Part shown: in pieces, positions 15,420-23,186 of the stretch | Layout: every line of letters starts with the position of its first letter | Position numbering within the stretch: position 1 is the first letter of the stretch | Notes under the pieces: model-generated | Told to the model about the DNA's origin: nothing | The model's input: the letters and a program-made list of their open reading frames with translations, nothing else | Database searches by the model: none | Program-made: the position numbers and the translations under genes | Source: an uncultured Oscillospiraceae bacterium | Lineage (GTDB): Bacteria > Bacillota > Clostridia > Oscillospirales > Oscillospiraceae | Direction of reading: 5' to 3' | Length of the DNA: 27,377 nt | NCBI GenBank assembly: GCA_934565795.1 | Contig: CAKTIM010000027.1 | Location: forward strand, 1 to 27,377

Positions 15420-16285
15420 TGCGCTGCCCCCCGGCGGTGGATTTCATTGGCGATTCTGGCAAACTCCGGGATGCCCAGGGTCTCGCCCCGGACGTTTTCC
15501 GGGAAGCCGCAGGCGGCGATCACCGCCTCCGCCCCCGCCTTGCCCAGCGTGGGAAAGCCGGAGGCCAGGCCGTTGCTCAGCTTTTTGCGGCGCATGGCGA
15601 AGCTGGCCCGCACCACCCGGAAGAAGAGCTGCTGATCCGCAATGCCCCAGGGGCGCGCCGTCCGCACCCGCAGGGTGACCACGGCGGAGGTGACCTTGGG
15701 CTGGGGAACAAAGCAGTGGGCGGGCACGTCAAACAGCAGCTCCGGCTCCGCGTAATACTGGCAGAATACGCTGAACGCGCCATATTCCGCCGTGCCCGGC
15801 TGGGCGGCGATGCGCTGAGCCACCTCCTTCTGCACCATGACGGTGACGGCCTCAAAGCACTCCGCCTCCAGCAGCGCCGTGAGGATGGGGCTGGTGATGT
15901 AATAGGGCAGGTTGGCGCAGGCCATGGGGCGCAGGCCGGGAAGCTTCTGGCCCACCAGAGCGGGAATATCCAGCTTCAGCACGTCGCCCCACACGATCTC
16001 CACATTTTCGCACCCCTGTAGAGTGATGTCCAGCAGGGGCTTCAGCCGCTCGTCCACCTCCACGGCGCACACCTGCCCGGCCCGCAGCGACAGCTGCTGG
16101 GTCAGCGGGCCGATGCCGGGGCCGATTTCCAGCACGCCCACGTCCGCCTGCACACCGGCCAGCCGGGCGATGGACTCCGGCACCCAGGGGGCAATCAGAA
16201 AATTCTGCCCCTTGGCCTTGGAAAAATGGAACCCCTGAGCGGCAAGCAGGGGCTTCATCACCTGAATATCACATACATTCACCAT
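15416..16285 (-). CDS. rsmA: 16S rRNA (adenine(1518)-N(6)/adenine(1519)-N(6))-dimethyltransferase
   Basis: The protein (289 residues from the ATG at 16285) is the KsgA/RsmA enzyme that dimethylates two adjacent adenines near the 3' end of 16S rRNA. SAM-binding LEIGPGIGPLTQ lies at about 52-63, and the catalytic NLPYYITSPI motif at 125-134. The N-terminal KAKGQNFL is the usual RNA-contact start. The start is uncertain: GGAGG at 16303-16299 is 13 nt from this ATG but only 4 nt from a GTG at 16294, and the frame is open to 16297. It lies downstream of a YabE-like gene, an order also known in Bacillus, and overlaps the HAD gene. Confidence 0.93.
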   Translation of the reverse strand: MVNVCDIQVMKPLLAAQGFHFSKAKGQNFLIAPWVPESIARLAGVQADVGVLEIGPGIGPLTQQLSLRAGQVCAVEVDERLKPLLDITLQGCENVEIVWGDVLKLDIPALVGQKLPGLRPMACANLPYYITSPILTALLEAECFEAVTVMVQKEVAQRIAAQPGTAEYGAFSVFCQYYAEPELLFDVPAHCFVPQPKVTSAVVTLRVRTARPWGIADQQLFFRVVRASFAMRRKKLSNGLASGFPTLGKAGAEAVIAACGFPENVRGETLGIPEFARIANEIHRRGAAQ

Positions 16286-16348
16286 TGCAAACACCACGCC
16301 TCCGAACGCCTGAAGATGGCTCTATCATACCAGAGGAAGCGCCGCTTT

Positions 16349-17224
16349 TCAACCGAGAAAATACACGATGCACTGCTTTCTGCCGAATTGCGCCGATTCC
16401 GCAGGGCTCAGATACAGGTCGATCCGGCCGCTCGCCATGCTGCTTCCCGCCACGGCCTGCGCGATGCCGTAGGTATAGGAGCCGTCGGCGGCGGTGATGA
16501 ACAGCCGGGCGCCATCCGGGATCAGGCTGCCATCCACAATGACCGTGCCCTGCCGGGCGTCCTTGCGGCAGCCGGGGTCGGTGGCCGTAAAGGCGGTTGC
16601 CTCCACGGTCACCGCGCCGGTGTAGGTCAGCAGCTGGCCGCCAGGGAGCCACAGGCAGCCGCCCTCCGCTATCGGAGCGTCCGTCTCCCGGGTGCCCATG
16701 GCCACGATCCGGGGCTGGGCCACGCGGATCAGCTCCCGGCTGACAATCTCCCGGCTGCTCTCTACGCCGTTTATGTACTCCACCTGCGCCACGCATTTCA
16801 TCTCCCCCGCCGCGCCGGGGGTCAGCTCCGCCTCCTGCCCCCAGGGCAGGGTGTCATCCAGACGGTACTCCGTCCCGGCGGGCAGCGCCTGGGTGTATTC
16901 CTCCCGGCGGGTCTGACGGCGGGTGACGGTGACCACCGCGCCGTCGGAAAGCACGGTGTCGGCAGCGGGGGTAACGGTATCCTCCGCCGTCAGCGCCAAA
17001 CCCAGCTCCCGCAGCAGCCGGGACACCGTCACGCCCGCGCCGCTTACCTGCCGCGCCTGCCCGCAATAAACCAGCCGGACGCCCAGCGCCGCCCTCCCGC
17101 TGCCCTGCCGCAGCGCGCCCAGCACCAGCAGCACACTCAGCGCCGCCGCCCAAACGCCCGCCAGACAGAACCACCGCCGCAGGCGGCGCTTTTTCCGCCC
17201 GGCTCCCCTTGCTGCATGATTCAT
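16349..17224 (-). CDS. YabE-like G5/3D-domain cell-wall protein
   Basis: The 291-residue protein has a basic cytoplasmic tail, one membrane segment (about 18-38), a DUF348-like stretch (about 47-100), a G5-like stretch (about 105-170) and a C-terminal 3D domain (about 205-291). Relatives resemble resuscitation-promoting factors and lytic transglycosylase-like 3D proteins acting on peptidoglycan. The position before rsmA matches yabE in Bacillus. In the 3D domain the VDGSLIP and GRIDLYLS aspartates are present. The middle Asp of the usual DTGG motif appears to be Ala or Val (AQAVAGSS), so catalytic activity is doubtful. AGGAGG precedes the ATG at 17224. Confidence 0.8.
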   Translation of the reverse strand: MNHAARGAGRKKRRLRRWFCLAGVWAAALSVLLVLGALRQGSGRAALGVRLVYCGQARQVSGAGVTVSRLLRELGLALTAEDTVTPAADTVLSDGAVVTVTRRQTRREEYTQALPAGTEYRLDDTLPWGQEAELTPGAAGEMKCVAQVEYINGVESSREIVSRELIRVAQPRIVAMGTRETDAPIAEGGCLWLPGGQLLTYTGAVTVEATAFTATDPGCRKDARQGTVIVDGSLIPDGARLFITAADGSYTYGIAQAVAGSSMASGRIDLYLSPAESAQFGRKQCIVYFLG

Positions 17225-17361
17225 TCCGTTGCCTCCTTTTGCGGCAAGTCTACACCTTTTTCTGGAAAAATTCCATCGAAGCAGGGAATGAATCGAAGAA
17301 AGGCCGGGGTTTTCATGAAATCGGCGGCGACTGAAAATTTTTCCGCCGCCGCAAAAAGTAG

Positions 17362-17390
17362 TTGAATTTTCCTTTTTTATCTGCTATAAT
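17362..17390 (+). promoter_or_regulatory. Promoter of tRNA-Gly
   Basis: TTGAAT (17362-17367) and a perfect TATAAT (17385-17390) are 17 bp apart, 16 bp before the tRNA start. Confidence 0.75.
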
Positions 17391-17406
17391 ACATTCACCT
17401 GAGCAC

Positions 17407-17480
17407 GCAGGATTAGTTCATTGGTAGAACGGTCGCTTCCCAAGCCACAGAGGCGGGTTCGATTCCCGTATCCTGCTCCA
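17407..17480 (+). tRNA. tRNA-Gly (anticodon CCC)
   Basis: The 74-nt sequence folds as a cloverleaf with a perfect 7-bp acceptor stem (GCAGGAT/ATCCTGC), D arm GTTC/GAAC, loop TTCCCAA with anticodon CCC, T arm GCGGG/CCCGT around TTCGATT, and an encoded CCA end. The anticodon stem (GTCGC/GCCAC) has a C-C mismatch in its middle. Confidence 0.92.
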
Positions 17481-17482
17481 AA

Positions 17483-17517
17483 AACCCCACGGTTCAAAAC
17501 CGTGGGGTTCCGTTTTT
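17483..17517. terminator. Terminator after tRNA-Gly (bidirectional)
   Basis: A perfect 12-bp stem (17483-17494 with 17498-17509) has a 3-nt loop and is followed by CCGTTTTT on plus. On minus the stem runs directly into TTTTT, so it can also end the DUF6273-like gene. Confidence 0.85.
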
Positions 17518-17554
17518 ATGGGCAAATGGGACAATGGAGGGCGCTGCCCGCAAA

Positions 17555-18223
17555 TCAGATGGCAACCCAGACAGCGGGACGGACGGTGCCGCGGTCGCTT
17601 TCTACATGGCCGCCGTTGTAGTCGATGGTGCCGTCGCTGTTGACGCTCATGGCAAACATGCCGCCGTCATTGCCGGTGGTGCGCAGCAGCCACCAGGAGC
17701 CGCCGGTGGACGGATTGACATACACATTCTGGTTGGAGCCGTACTCCGTCGCATAGCAGATGCGATCCTTGGCGCGGGGCAGATACAGCTCCACCTCTTC
17801 ATCGCTCAGCAGGAAAACGTAATCGGCATACTTGGAGGTGTCGCTGCTGAGGATCCAGGAGCGCTCCAGCTGGGTGAAGGCGTCATAGAGGAAGGTATCG
17901 TTCAGCCAGCCGCGGACGGAGCAGGTGTCCCAGTTCACACTTTCCTTGCGGTAGTGATAGCGCTCGCTGTCCAGCGCGTAGCGGCTGAGCAAAAGCATCC
18001 GATCCGCCCGGACATCCAGAACAAGCCACTCGATCGCCTCCGCGCCGTCGGCCTTGATGTTGTTCTGCTCATAGCTGCCAAAAAGCACCACATCGCCCAC
18101 ATGATAATCAGTATGAGCAGAAGCCGTGCACATGGAGCCCACCCCAGCCAGCAGCACCACCGCCATCACCGCGCAAACAACACGCCGCACAAGCTTACTC
18201 TGACGAAGATTGAATAAACACAT
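17555..18223 (-). CDS. Secreted DUF6273-like protein
   Basis: The 222-residue protein starts with a signal peptide: basic start, hydrophobic VVCAVMAVVLLAGVGSM, and likely cleavage after TASA near residue 36. The mature part matches the pattern of DUF6273 proteins common in gut Clostridia: VGDVVLFGSYEQ, IEWLVLDV, WDTCSVRGWLNDTFL, SWWLLRTTG, and an end of the VNSDG...VRPAVWV type. The fold has been likened to C-type-lectin/formylglycine-enzyme-like modules; the role is unknown, perhaps surface binding. It appears to be a single-gene unit, with an extended -10 promoter upstream and a bidirectional terminator downstream. Confidence 0.75.
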   Translation of the reverse strand: MCLFNLRQSKLVRRVVCAVMAVVLLAGVGSMCTASAHTDYHVGDVVLFGSYEQNNIKADGAEAIEWLVLDVRADRMLLLSRYALDSERYHYRKESVNWDTCSVRGWLNDTFLYDAFTQLERSWILSSDTSKYADYVFLLSDEEVELYLPRAKDRICYATEYGSNQNVYVNPSTGGSWWLLRTTGNDGGMFAMSVNSDGTIDYNGGHVESDRGTVRPAVWVAI

Positions 18224-18267
18224 AATCCACTCTCTCCTTTATGTTAATGTATTGCGAGGGTAGAAAT

Positions 18268-18295
18268 ATCATAGCATAATACGCGAAAATGGAAA
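18268..18295 (-). promoter_or_regulatory. Candidate promoter of the DUF6273-like gene
   Basis: On the minus strand TGCTATGAT gives an extended -10 (TATGAT at 18273-18268) with a weak TTTCCA -35 16 bp upstream, about 45 bp before the start codon. Confidence 0.4.
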
Positions 18296-18409
18296 GAGGA
18301 AATACAACAATTTGGTTATTTGAACAAATTGACAGCGCTTTGATTAGCACTTTTGCCGTATTGATTGTGAGATTAAGCAAAAGAAAGCCCACCCTCAAAC
18401 GCAAATCAA

Positions 18410-18775
18410 GCCCGCCAGGGTCGGCAATTTGCCGCCCCGCTGGGTACCGGGATTGAGCGGTTCGTCTATACCGCTCACGTTCATTACCTTTCGGGCGGCT
18501 GGTATCCGATGAATCAATTGTATGATTGCCACCGGCAATCATGGATATTTTGATTCGCTGCGCGGAGCACCACCCCTACGGACTCAGAATGTTTAAACGT
18601 CTACCTTTTTAACCAAATCTCTCTCAAAACCGCTACCTGAGTGCCCTCTTCAGTCGCTGCGGCGACAGCTTCCCCCTCAGGGAAGCTTGGGGATGTATCC
18701 TTGAGGGTATACGTTTTTCTTTACCACTCAGAAACCATCAGGTTGAGGGTCGGCAGGTTGCCGACCCCTACGGAG
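18410..18775. repeat. Intergenic repeat cluster D between ftsH and the DUF6273-like gene
   Basis: The 561-bp gene gap 18224-18784 holds the shared centre sequence (18446-18492), a GTAG-type palindrome split by a mini-element (18493-18579), a second-family module at 18637-18687, and a GTAG-headed palindrome at 18747-18771. A degenerate palindrome without GTAG is at about 18415-18438. Compared with clusters A-C most of this cluster is in the reverse orientation. No gene is visible here. Confidence 0.82.
18509..18572 (+). mobile_element. 64-bp mini-element, copy 3
   Basis: The unit is nearly identical to copy 2 (start ATGAATCAA, hairpin ATGATTGCC/GGCAATCAT, end GGAGCACCA). It is inserted inside a GTAG-type palindrome exactly between TATCCG and CCCCTAC. 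Intact sisters (2955-2977, 8612-8634) show TATCCGCCCCTAC, so nothing was lost and no target duplication is seen. Confidence 0.75.
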
Positions 18776-18784
18776 GGGGCGGAA

Positions 18785-20602
18785 TTATTTATTTAGGATG
18801 TCCATGAATTCTTCGCCGGTGATGGTTTCTTTTTCGTACAGGTATTTGGCCAGGTCGTCCAGCTTTTGGCGGTTTTCTTCCAGGATGTTTACGGCCTTTT
18901 CATGCTGCTGTTTCACCAGGGAGATCACCCGCTCGTCGATTTTGGCCTGCATTTCGGCGGAGCAGGCCAGGGAGGCGTCGCCGCCCAGGTATTGATTGGT
19001 CACAGTCTCCAGGGCCACCATGCCAAATTCGTCGCTCATGCCGTACTGGGTGATCATGGCCCGGGCCAGCTTGGTGGCCTGCTCAATATCGTTGGACGCG
19101 CCGGTGGTGATGGACTGGAACACAACCTCCTCGGCGGCACGGCCGCCGGTCAGGGTGGCGATCTTGTTTTCCATCTCCTCCTTGGTCATCAGGTAGTGGT
19201 TGCCCTCCTCCACCTGCATGGTGTAGCCCAGCGCGCCGGAGGTGCGGGGGACGATGGTGATCTTCTGCACCGGGGCGGAGTGGGTTTGCAGGGCGGCCAC
19301 CAGGGCGTGACCGATCTCGTGGTAGGAGACCACCAGCTTTTCGTGGTCGGTCAGGATGGCGTTCTTCTTCTGATAGCCTGCAATGACCACCTCAATGCTC
19401 TCCTCCAGGTCGGACTGGGAGACGCAGGGGCGTCCGTCCCGCACGGCGCGCAGGGCGGCCTCGTTGACGATGTTGGCCAGCTCCGCGCCGGAGGCACCGG
19501 CGGCCATACGGGCGATCTGGCTGAAGTCCACATTGTCGGCCAGCTTCACCTTCTTGCCGTGCACCTTCAGGATGGCCTCCCGGCCCTTCAGGTCGGGCAG
19601 CTCCACGGGCACCCGGCGGTCAAAGCGGCCGGGGCGGGTCAGGGCGGGATCCAGGGATTCCGGGCGGTTGGTGGCAGCCAGGATAATGACGCCGCTGTTG
19701 CCCTCGAAGCCGTCCATTTCGGTAAGCAGCTGATTCAGGGTCTGCTCCCGCTCGTCGTTGCCGCCGTACTGCCCGGCGTTGCGCTTCTGGCCGATGGCGT
19801 CGATCTCATCAATGAACACGATGCAGGGCGCTTTCTCCTTGGCCTGGCGGAACAGGTCGCGCACCTTGGACGCGCCCATGCCCACGAACATCTCCACGAA
19901 TTCCGAGCCGGACATGGAGAAGAAGGGCACATTGGCCTCACCGGCCACGGCCTTGGCCAGCATGGTCTTGCCGGTGCCCGGAGGGCCGACCAGCAGAATA
20001 CCCTTGGGCATGGAGGCGCCGATCTGCCGGTACTTATCGGGGTTATGGAGATATTCCACGATCTCCGTCAGGTTCTCCTTGGCCTCGTCCTCGCCCGCCA
20101 CGTCGGCAAACTTGATGCCCTCGGAGGACTTGACGTACACCTTGGCGTTGGACTTGCCCATGTTGAACATCATGGAGTTGCCGCCGCCCATTTTTTCCAC
20201 CATTTTCCGGGACATAAACTGGCCGATGGCGATGAATACCACCAGGGGGAGCACCCAGCTGAGGATATCCATCAGCAGGGAGCTTTGCTCGATCTCCACG
20301 CCGGTGACGGACACCCCCGCATCCAGCAGGCGCTGGGTCAGGTCGCTGTCCGGCACCATGGCGGTCTTGTAGATGGTGCGCCCCTCCTTGTCGGTAAAGA
20401 GGATGCGGTTGTACTGCTCCTGGATCTCTGCCTGGCCGACCTTCCCCTCCTGCACCATGGAGACGAAGGTGTTGTAATCCTTATCCTGGATCCTGTGCTC
20501 TGCCAGCCAGGGCATTGCCAGCATGTTAAACAGCATCAGCGCCACCAGGACGATGATGTAGTAGTATAACAGCGGCTTTTTCGGGTTTTTGACCTCGTTC
20601 AT
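18785..20602 (-). CDS. ftsH: ATP-dependent zinc metalloprotease FtsH
   Basis: The 605-residue membrane protease degrades misfolded and regulatory proteins. It has two membrane segments (about 12-32 and 108-128) around a short outer domain, Walker A GPPGTGKT (206-213), Walker B with FIDEID (263-268), pore motif FVG, an arginine-finger region around RPGRFDRR, and the zinc site HEIGH (428-432) in place of the commoner HEAGH. It is slightly shorter than the usual 610-650, mainly at the tail. AGGAGG precedes the ATG at 20602. The gene has its own promoter and is followed by repeat cluster D. Confidence 0.96.
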   Translation of the reverse strand: MNEVKNPKKPLLYYYIIVLVALMLFNMLAMPWLAEHRIQDKDYNTFVSMVQEGKVGQAEIQEQYNRILFTDKEGRTIYKTAMVPDSDLTQRLLDAGVSVTGVEIEQSSLLMDILSWVLPLVVFIAIGQFMSRKMVEKMGGGNSMMFNMGKSNAKVYVKSSEGIKFADVAGEDEAKENLTEIVEYLHNPDKYRQIGASMPKGILLVGPPGTGKTMLAKAVAGEANVPFFSMSGSEFVEMFVGMGASKVRDLFRQAKEKAPCIVFIDEIDAIGQKRNAGQYGGNDEREQTLNQLLTEMDGFEGNSGVIILAATNRPESLDPALTRPGRFDRRVPVELPDLKGREAILKVHGKKVKLADNVDFSQIARMAAGASGAELANIVNEAALRAVRDGRPCVSQSDLEESIEVVIAGYQKKNAILTDHEKLVVSYHEIGHALVAALQTHSAPVQKITIVPRTSGALGYTMQVEEGNHYLMTKEEMENKIATLTGGRAAEEVVFQSITTGASNDIEQATKLARAMITQYGMSDEFGMVALETVTNQYLGGDASLACSAEMQAKIDERVISLVKQQHEKAVNILEENRQKLDDLAKYLYEKETITGEEFMDILNK

Positions 20603-20633
20603 AGAGACTCCCTCCTATCTTTGTTACAGGATA

Positions 20634-20661
20634 ATTTTACCACACCGCCGATGAAAAGCAA
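20634..20661 (-). promoter_or_regulatory. Promoter of ftsH
   Basis: On the minus strand TTGCTT (20661-20656) and TAAAAT (20639-20634) are 16 bp apart, about 31 bp before the ATG. Confidence 0.5.
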
Positions 20662-20712
20662 CAAGGCCAAGCCGGGTTTTTGAAAAATTTAACAATTCCC
20701 GGCAAAAGCAAC

Positions 20713-20742
20713 TGGGGCCTGCCGCACACGCGGCAGGCCCCA
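20713..20742 (-). terminator. Terminator of the nfn operon
   Basis: A perfect 13-bp GC-rich stem (20713-20725 with 20730-20742) with loop ACAC lies 7 bp after the nfnB stop. Read on minus it is followed by GTTGCTTTTGCC, a weak T tract. Confidence 0.65.
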
Positions 20743-20749
20743 GGGGGAA

Positions 20750-22132
20750 TTACTTATTCAGGTAAGCGTCGATGGCGGCTGCGCCCTTTTTTCCTGCGCC
20801 CATGGCCAGGATGACGGTAGCTGCGCCGGTGACGGCGTCGCCGCCGGCGAACACGCCCTCGCGGGTGGTCATCTCGTTCTCATTGACGATCAGGCAGCCC
20901 TTGCGGTTGGTGTCCAGGCCGGGGGTGGTGGAGCGGATCAGGGGGTTGGGGCTGGTGCCCAGGGCCATGATTACGGTGTCCACGTCCAGCACGAATTCGC
21001 TGCCGGGAATCTCCACGGGGCGGCGGCGGCCGGAGGCGTCAGGCTCGCCCAGCTCCATGCGGATGCACTTCATGCCGCAGACCCGGCCATTCTCGTCGCC
21101 GATGATCTCCACGGGGTTGCACAGGGTCTTGAACTCGATGCCCTCTTCCTTGGCGTGGTGCTGCTCTTCCTTCCGGGCGGGCATCTCAGCCTCGCCACGG
21201 CGGTAGACGATGTACACCTTGTCCGCGCCCAAACGCATGGCGCAGCGCGCGCCGTCCATGGCCACGTTGCCGCCGCCCACCACGGCCACAGCCTTGGATT
21301 TGATCACGGGGGTATCGTAGCTCTCGTCGTATGCCCGCATCAGGTTGGTACGGGTCAGGTATTCGTTGGCGGACATCACGCCCTTCAGGCTCTCGCCGGG
21401 GATGTTCATGAACATGGGCAGGCCCGCGCCGGAGCCGACGAACACGGCCTGGAAGCCCTGCTCAAACAGCTCGTCGATGGTCAGCACCCGACCAATGACC
21501 ATATTGGTCATCACCTTGACGCCCTGGGCCTCCAGCTTCTTGACCTCGTTGGCCACAATGTCCTTGGGCAGACGGAACTCAGGGATGCCGTATACCAGCA
21601 CGCCGCCGGCGGTATGCAGGGCCTCGAACAGGGAGACCTCATAGCCCTTCTTGGCCAGGTCGCTGGCGCAGGTCAGGCCGGCAGGGCCGGAGCCGACCAC
21701 GGCGACTCTCTTGCCGTTGGAGGCAGCCTTCTCAGGCATGGCGTTGACGTTCTCCCGGTACCAGTCGGCAACGAACCGCTCCAGGCGGCCAATGGCCACC
21801 GGCTCACCCTTGATGCCCCGGACGCAGTGGGATTCGCACTGGGTCTCCTGGGGGCAGACGCGGCCGGACAGGGCAGGCAGCGCGTTGGTGGAGGTGATGA
21901 TCTCATAGGCGGCCTTGAAGTCGCCCTCGGCGACCTTGGCAATGAACTCAGGGATGCGCACATTGACAGGGCAGCCCTCCACGCACTTGGGGTGCTTGCA
22001 GTTCAGGCAGCGGCCAGCCTCCTCCTGGGCCATCTCGGCGGTGTAGCCCAGAGCAACTTCCTTAAAATTCCGTGCACGAACCTGGGGATCCTGCTCGGGC
22101 ATGGGGGTTTTGGTCAGAGTCATATTCGGCAT
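20750..22132 (-). CDS. nfnB: NADH-dependent ferredoxin:NADP+ oxidoreductase large subunit (GltD-like)
   Basis: The 460-residue flavoprotein is the NADPH-binding subunit of the electron-bifurcating NfnAB enzyme, often annotated gltA or glutamate synthase small chain. The N-terminal iron-sulfur region has C42, C45, C50 and C54, then C93, C99 and C103. The FAD site VVGSGPAGLTCASDL lies near 145-160, and a second Rossmann motif VVGGGNVAMDGAR binds NADPH. No glutamate synthase large subunit is nearby; instead nfnA ends 14 bp upstream, which decides the function. AGGAGG lies 8 nt before the ATG. In acetogens Nfn supplies NADPH for the folate branch using reduced ferredoxin and NADH, which suits the acs locus in this window. 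Confidence 0.9.
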   Translation of the reverse strand: MPNMTLTKTPMPEQDPQVRARNFKEVALGYTAEMAQEEAGRCLNCKHPKCVEGCPVNVRIPEFIAKVAEGDFKAAYEIITSTNALPALSGRVCPQETQCESHCVRGIKGEPVAIGRLERFVADWYRENVNAMPEKAASNGKRVAVVGSGPAGLTCASDLAKKGYEVSLFEALHTAGGVLVYGIPEFRLPKDIVANEVKKLEAQGVKVMTNMVIGRVLTIDELFEQGFQAVFVGSGAGLPMFMNIPGESLKGVMSANEYLTRTNLMRAYDESYDTPVIKSKAVAVVGGGNVAMDGARCAMRLGADKVYIVYRRGEAEMPARKEEQHHAKEEGIEFKTLCNPVEIIGDENGRVCGMKCIRMELGEPDASGRRRPVEIPGSEFVLDVDTVIMALGTSPNPLIRSTTPGLDTNRKGCLIVNENEMTTREGVFAGGDAVTGAATVILAMGAGKKGAAAIDAYLNK

Positions 22133-22146
22133 AATCCAGATCCTCC

Positions 22147-23001
22147 TTATTTAATCAGTGCCTTGCCCATGGTTTCCATGCGGCAGACATGATCCTTGGC
22201 GACCTCGGCTTCCCGGTCGCGGTAGGTGACGTTGCGGCTCATCAGCTCGGCGAAGTCCACCTTGTGGCCGTCGAACTCAGGGCCGTCCACGCAGGCAAAC
22301 TTGGTCTCGCCGCCCACGGTAACGCGGCAGCCGCCGCACATGCCGGTGCCGTCCACCATGATGGGGTTCAGGGACACCATGGTGCGCACGCCGAAGGGCT
22401 CGGTGGTCTTGCAGACGAACTTCATCATGGGCACCGGCCCGATGGCCAGCACCTCGTCGTACTGGATGCCGCTCTCCAGCAGCTGCTGCAGCTTGACGGT
22501 GCCGAAGCCCTTCTCGCCGTAGGAGCCGTCGTCGGTCATCAGGTACAGATTGGTGGAGGCCTGCTTGAATTCGTCCTCCAGAATCACGATGTCCTTATTG
22601 CGGAAGCCGATGATCACATCCACAATGGCCCCCGCCTCCAGGAACGCCTTGGCAGCAGGCAGCGCAATGGCGCAGCCCACGCCGCCGCCGACCACGCACA
22701 CCCGCTTCTTGTTCTCCACCTCGGTGGGGCGGCCCAGGGGGCCGACAAAGTCGTGGATGTAGTCGCCCTCGTTCAGCGCGCCCAGGGCGTTGGTGGAGAA
22801 GCCCACCTTCTGGAAGATGATGGTGACGGTGCCCTTCTCCCGGTCGAAGCCGGCAATGGTCAGAGGCACACGCTCGCCCTTCTCGTCAACACGGAAGATA
22901 ATGAACTGGCCGGCCTTGGCTTTCTTGGCGACATAAGGCGCCTCGATCTCCATCAGGGTGACGGCGGAGTTCAGTTCCTTTTTGCGAACGATTTTATACA
23001 T
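22147..23001 (-). CDS. nfnA: NADH-dependent ferredoxin:NADP+ oxidoreductase small subunit
   Basis: The 284-residue protein has the FAD/NAD ferredoxin-reductase fold, with RVPLTIAGFD for flavin, VCVVGGGVGCAIALP near 101-115 for NAD(H), and a C-terminal 2Fe-2S region with C222, C225 and C237. In the Thermotoga enzyme three Cys and one Asp hold this cluster; D218 in VDGTGMCGGC is the matching candidate here. I set the start at the ATG at 23001, preceded by AAAGGACGG, because MYKIVRKKEL is the family start; an open frame reaches 23025. It is the first gene of the nfn pair and has a strong promoter. Confidence 0.9.
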   Translation of the reverse strand: MYKIVRKKELNSAVTLMEIEAPYVAKKAKAGQFIIFRVDEKGERVPLTIAGFDREKGTVTIIFQKVGFSTNALGALNEGDYIHDFVGPLGRPTEVENKKRVCVVGGGVGCAIALPAAKAFLEAGAIVDVIIGFRNKDIVILEDEFKQASTNLYLMTDDGSYGEKGFGTVKLQQLLESGIQYDEVLAIGPVPMMKFVCKTTEPFGVRTMVSLNPIMVDGTGMCGGCRVTVGGETKFACVDGPEFDGHKVDFAELMSRNVTYRDREAEVAKDHVCRMETMGKALIK

Positions 23002-23061
23002 ATTGATATCCGTCCTTTTTGTCAAGTATTCGTTGGAAAATGGGAAATGACGTCACGCTAT

Positions 23062-23090
23062 ATTATAACTGCATGGTCTTTATTTGTCAA
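23062..23090 (-). promoter_or_regulatory. Strong promoter of nfnAB
   Basis: On the minus strand a perfect TTGACA (23090-23085) and a perfect TATAAT (23067-23062) are separated by 17 bp, about 60 bp before the nfnA ATG. The near-consensus form suggests high constitutive expression. The palindrome TGACGTCA (23048-23055) lies just downstream of the -10, near the expected start of transcription. Confidence 0.8.
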
Positions 23091-23134
23091 AGGGATTCTG
23101 CAATTGCGCTGATTTTTGATTATTACAGAGGAAG

Positions 23135-23170
23135 CCCCCCGGCAGCTTGAGGTTCCAAGCTGCCGGGGGG
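23135..23170 (-). terminator. Terminator hairpin of the gal operon
   Basis: A perfect 15-bp stem (CCCCCCGGCAGCTTG with its inverse) and 6-nt loop lies 17 bp after the metallophosphoesterase stop. There is little T after it on the minus strand, so its strength is uncertain. Confidence 0.6.
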
Positions 23171-23186
23171 ATACTGCGTATGGCCT

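Noticed and set aside
20750..22132. Glutamate synthase small subunit
   Set aside because: The sequence is GltD-like, but there is no large subunit and it is paired with nfnA in one short operon under a shared promoter, so NfnB is the better call.
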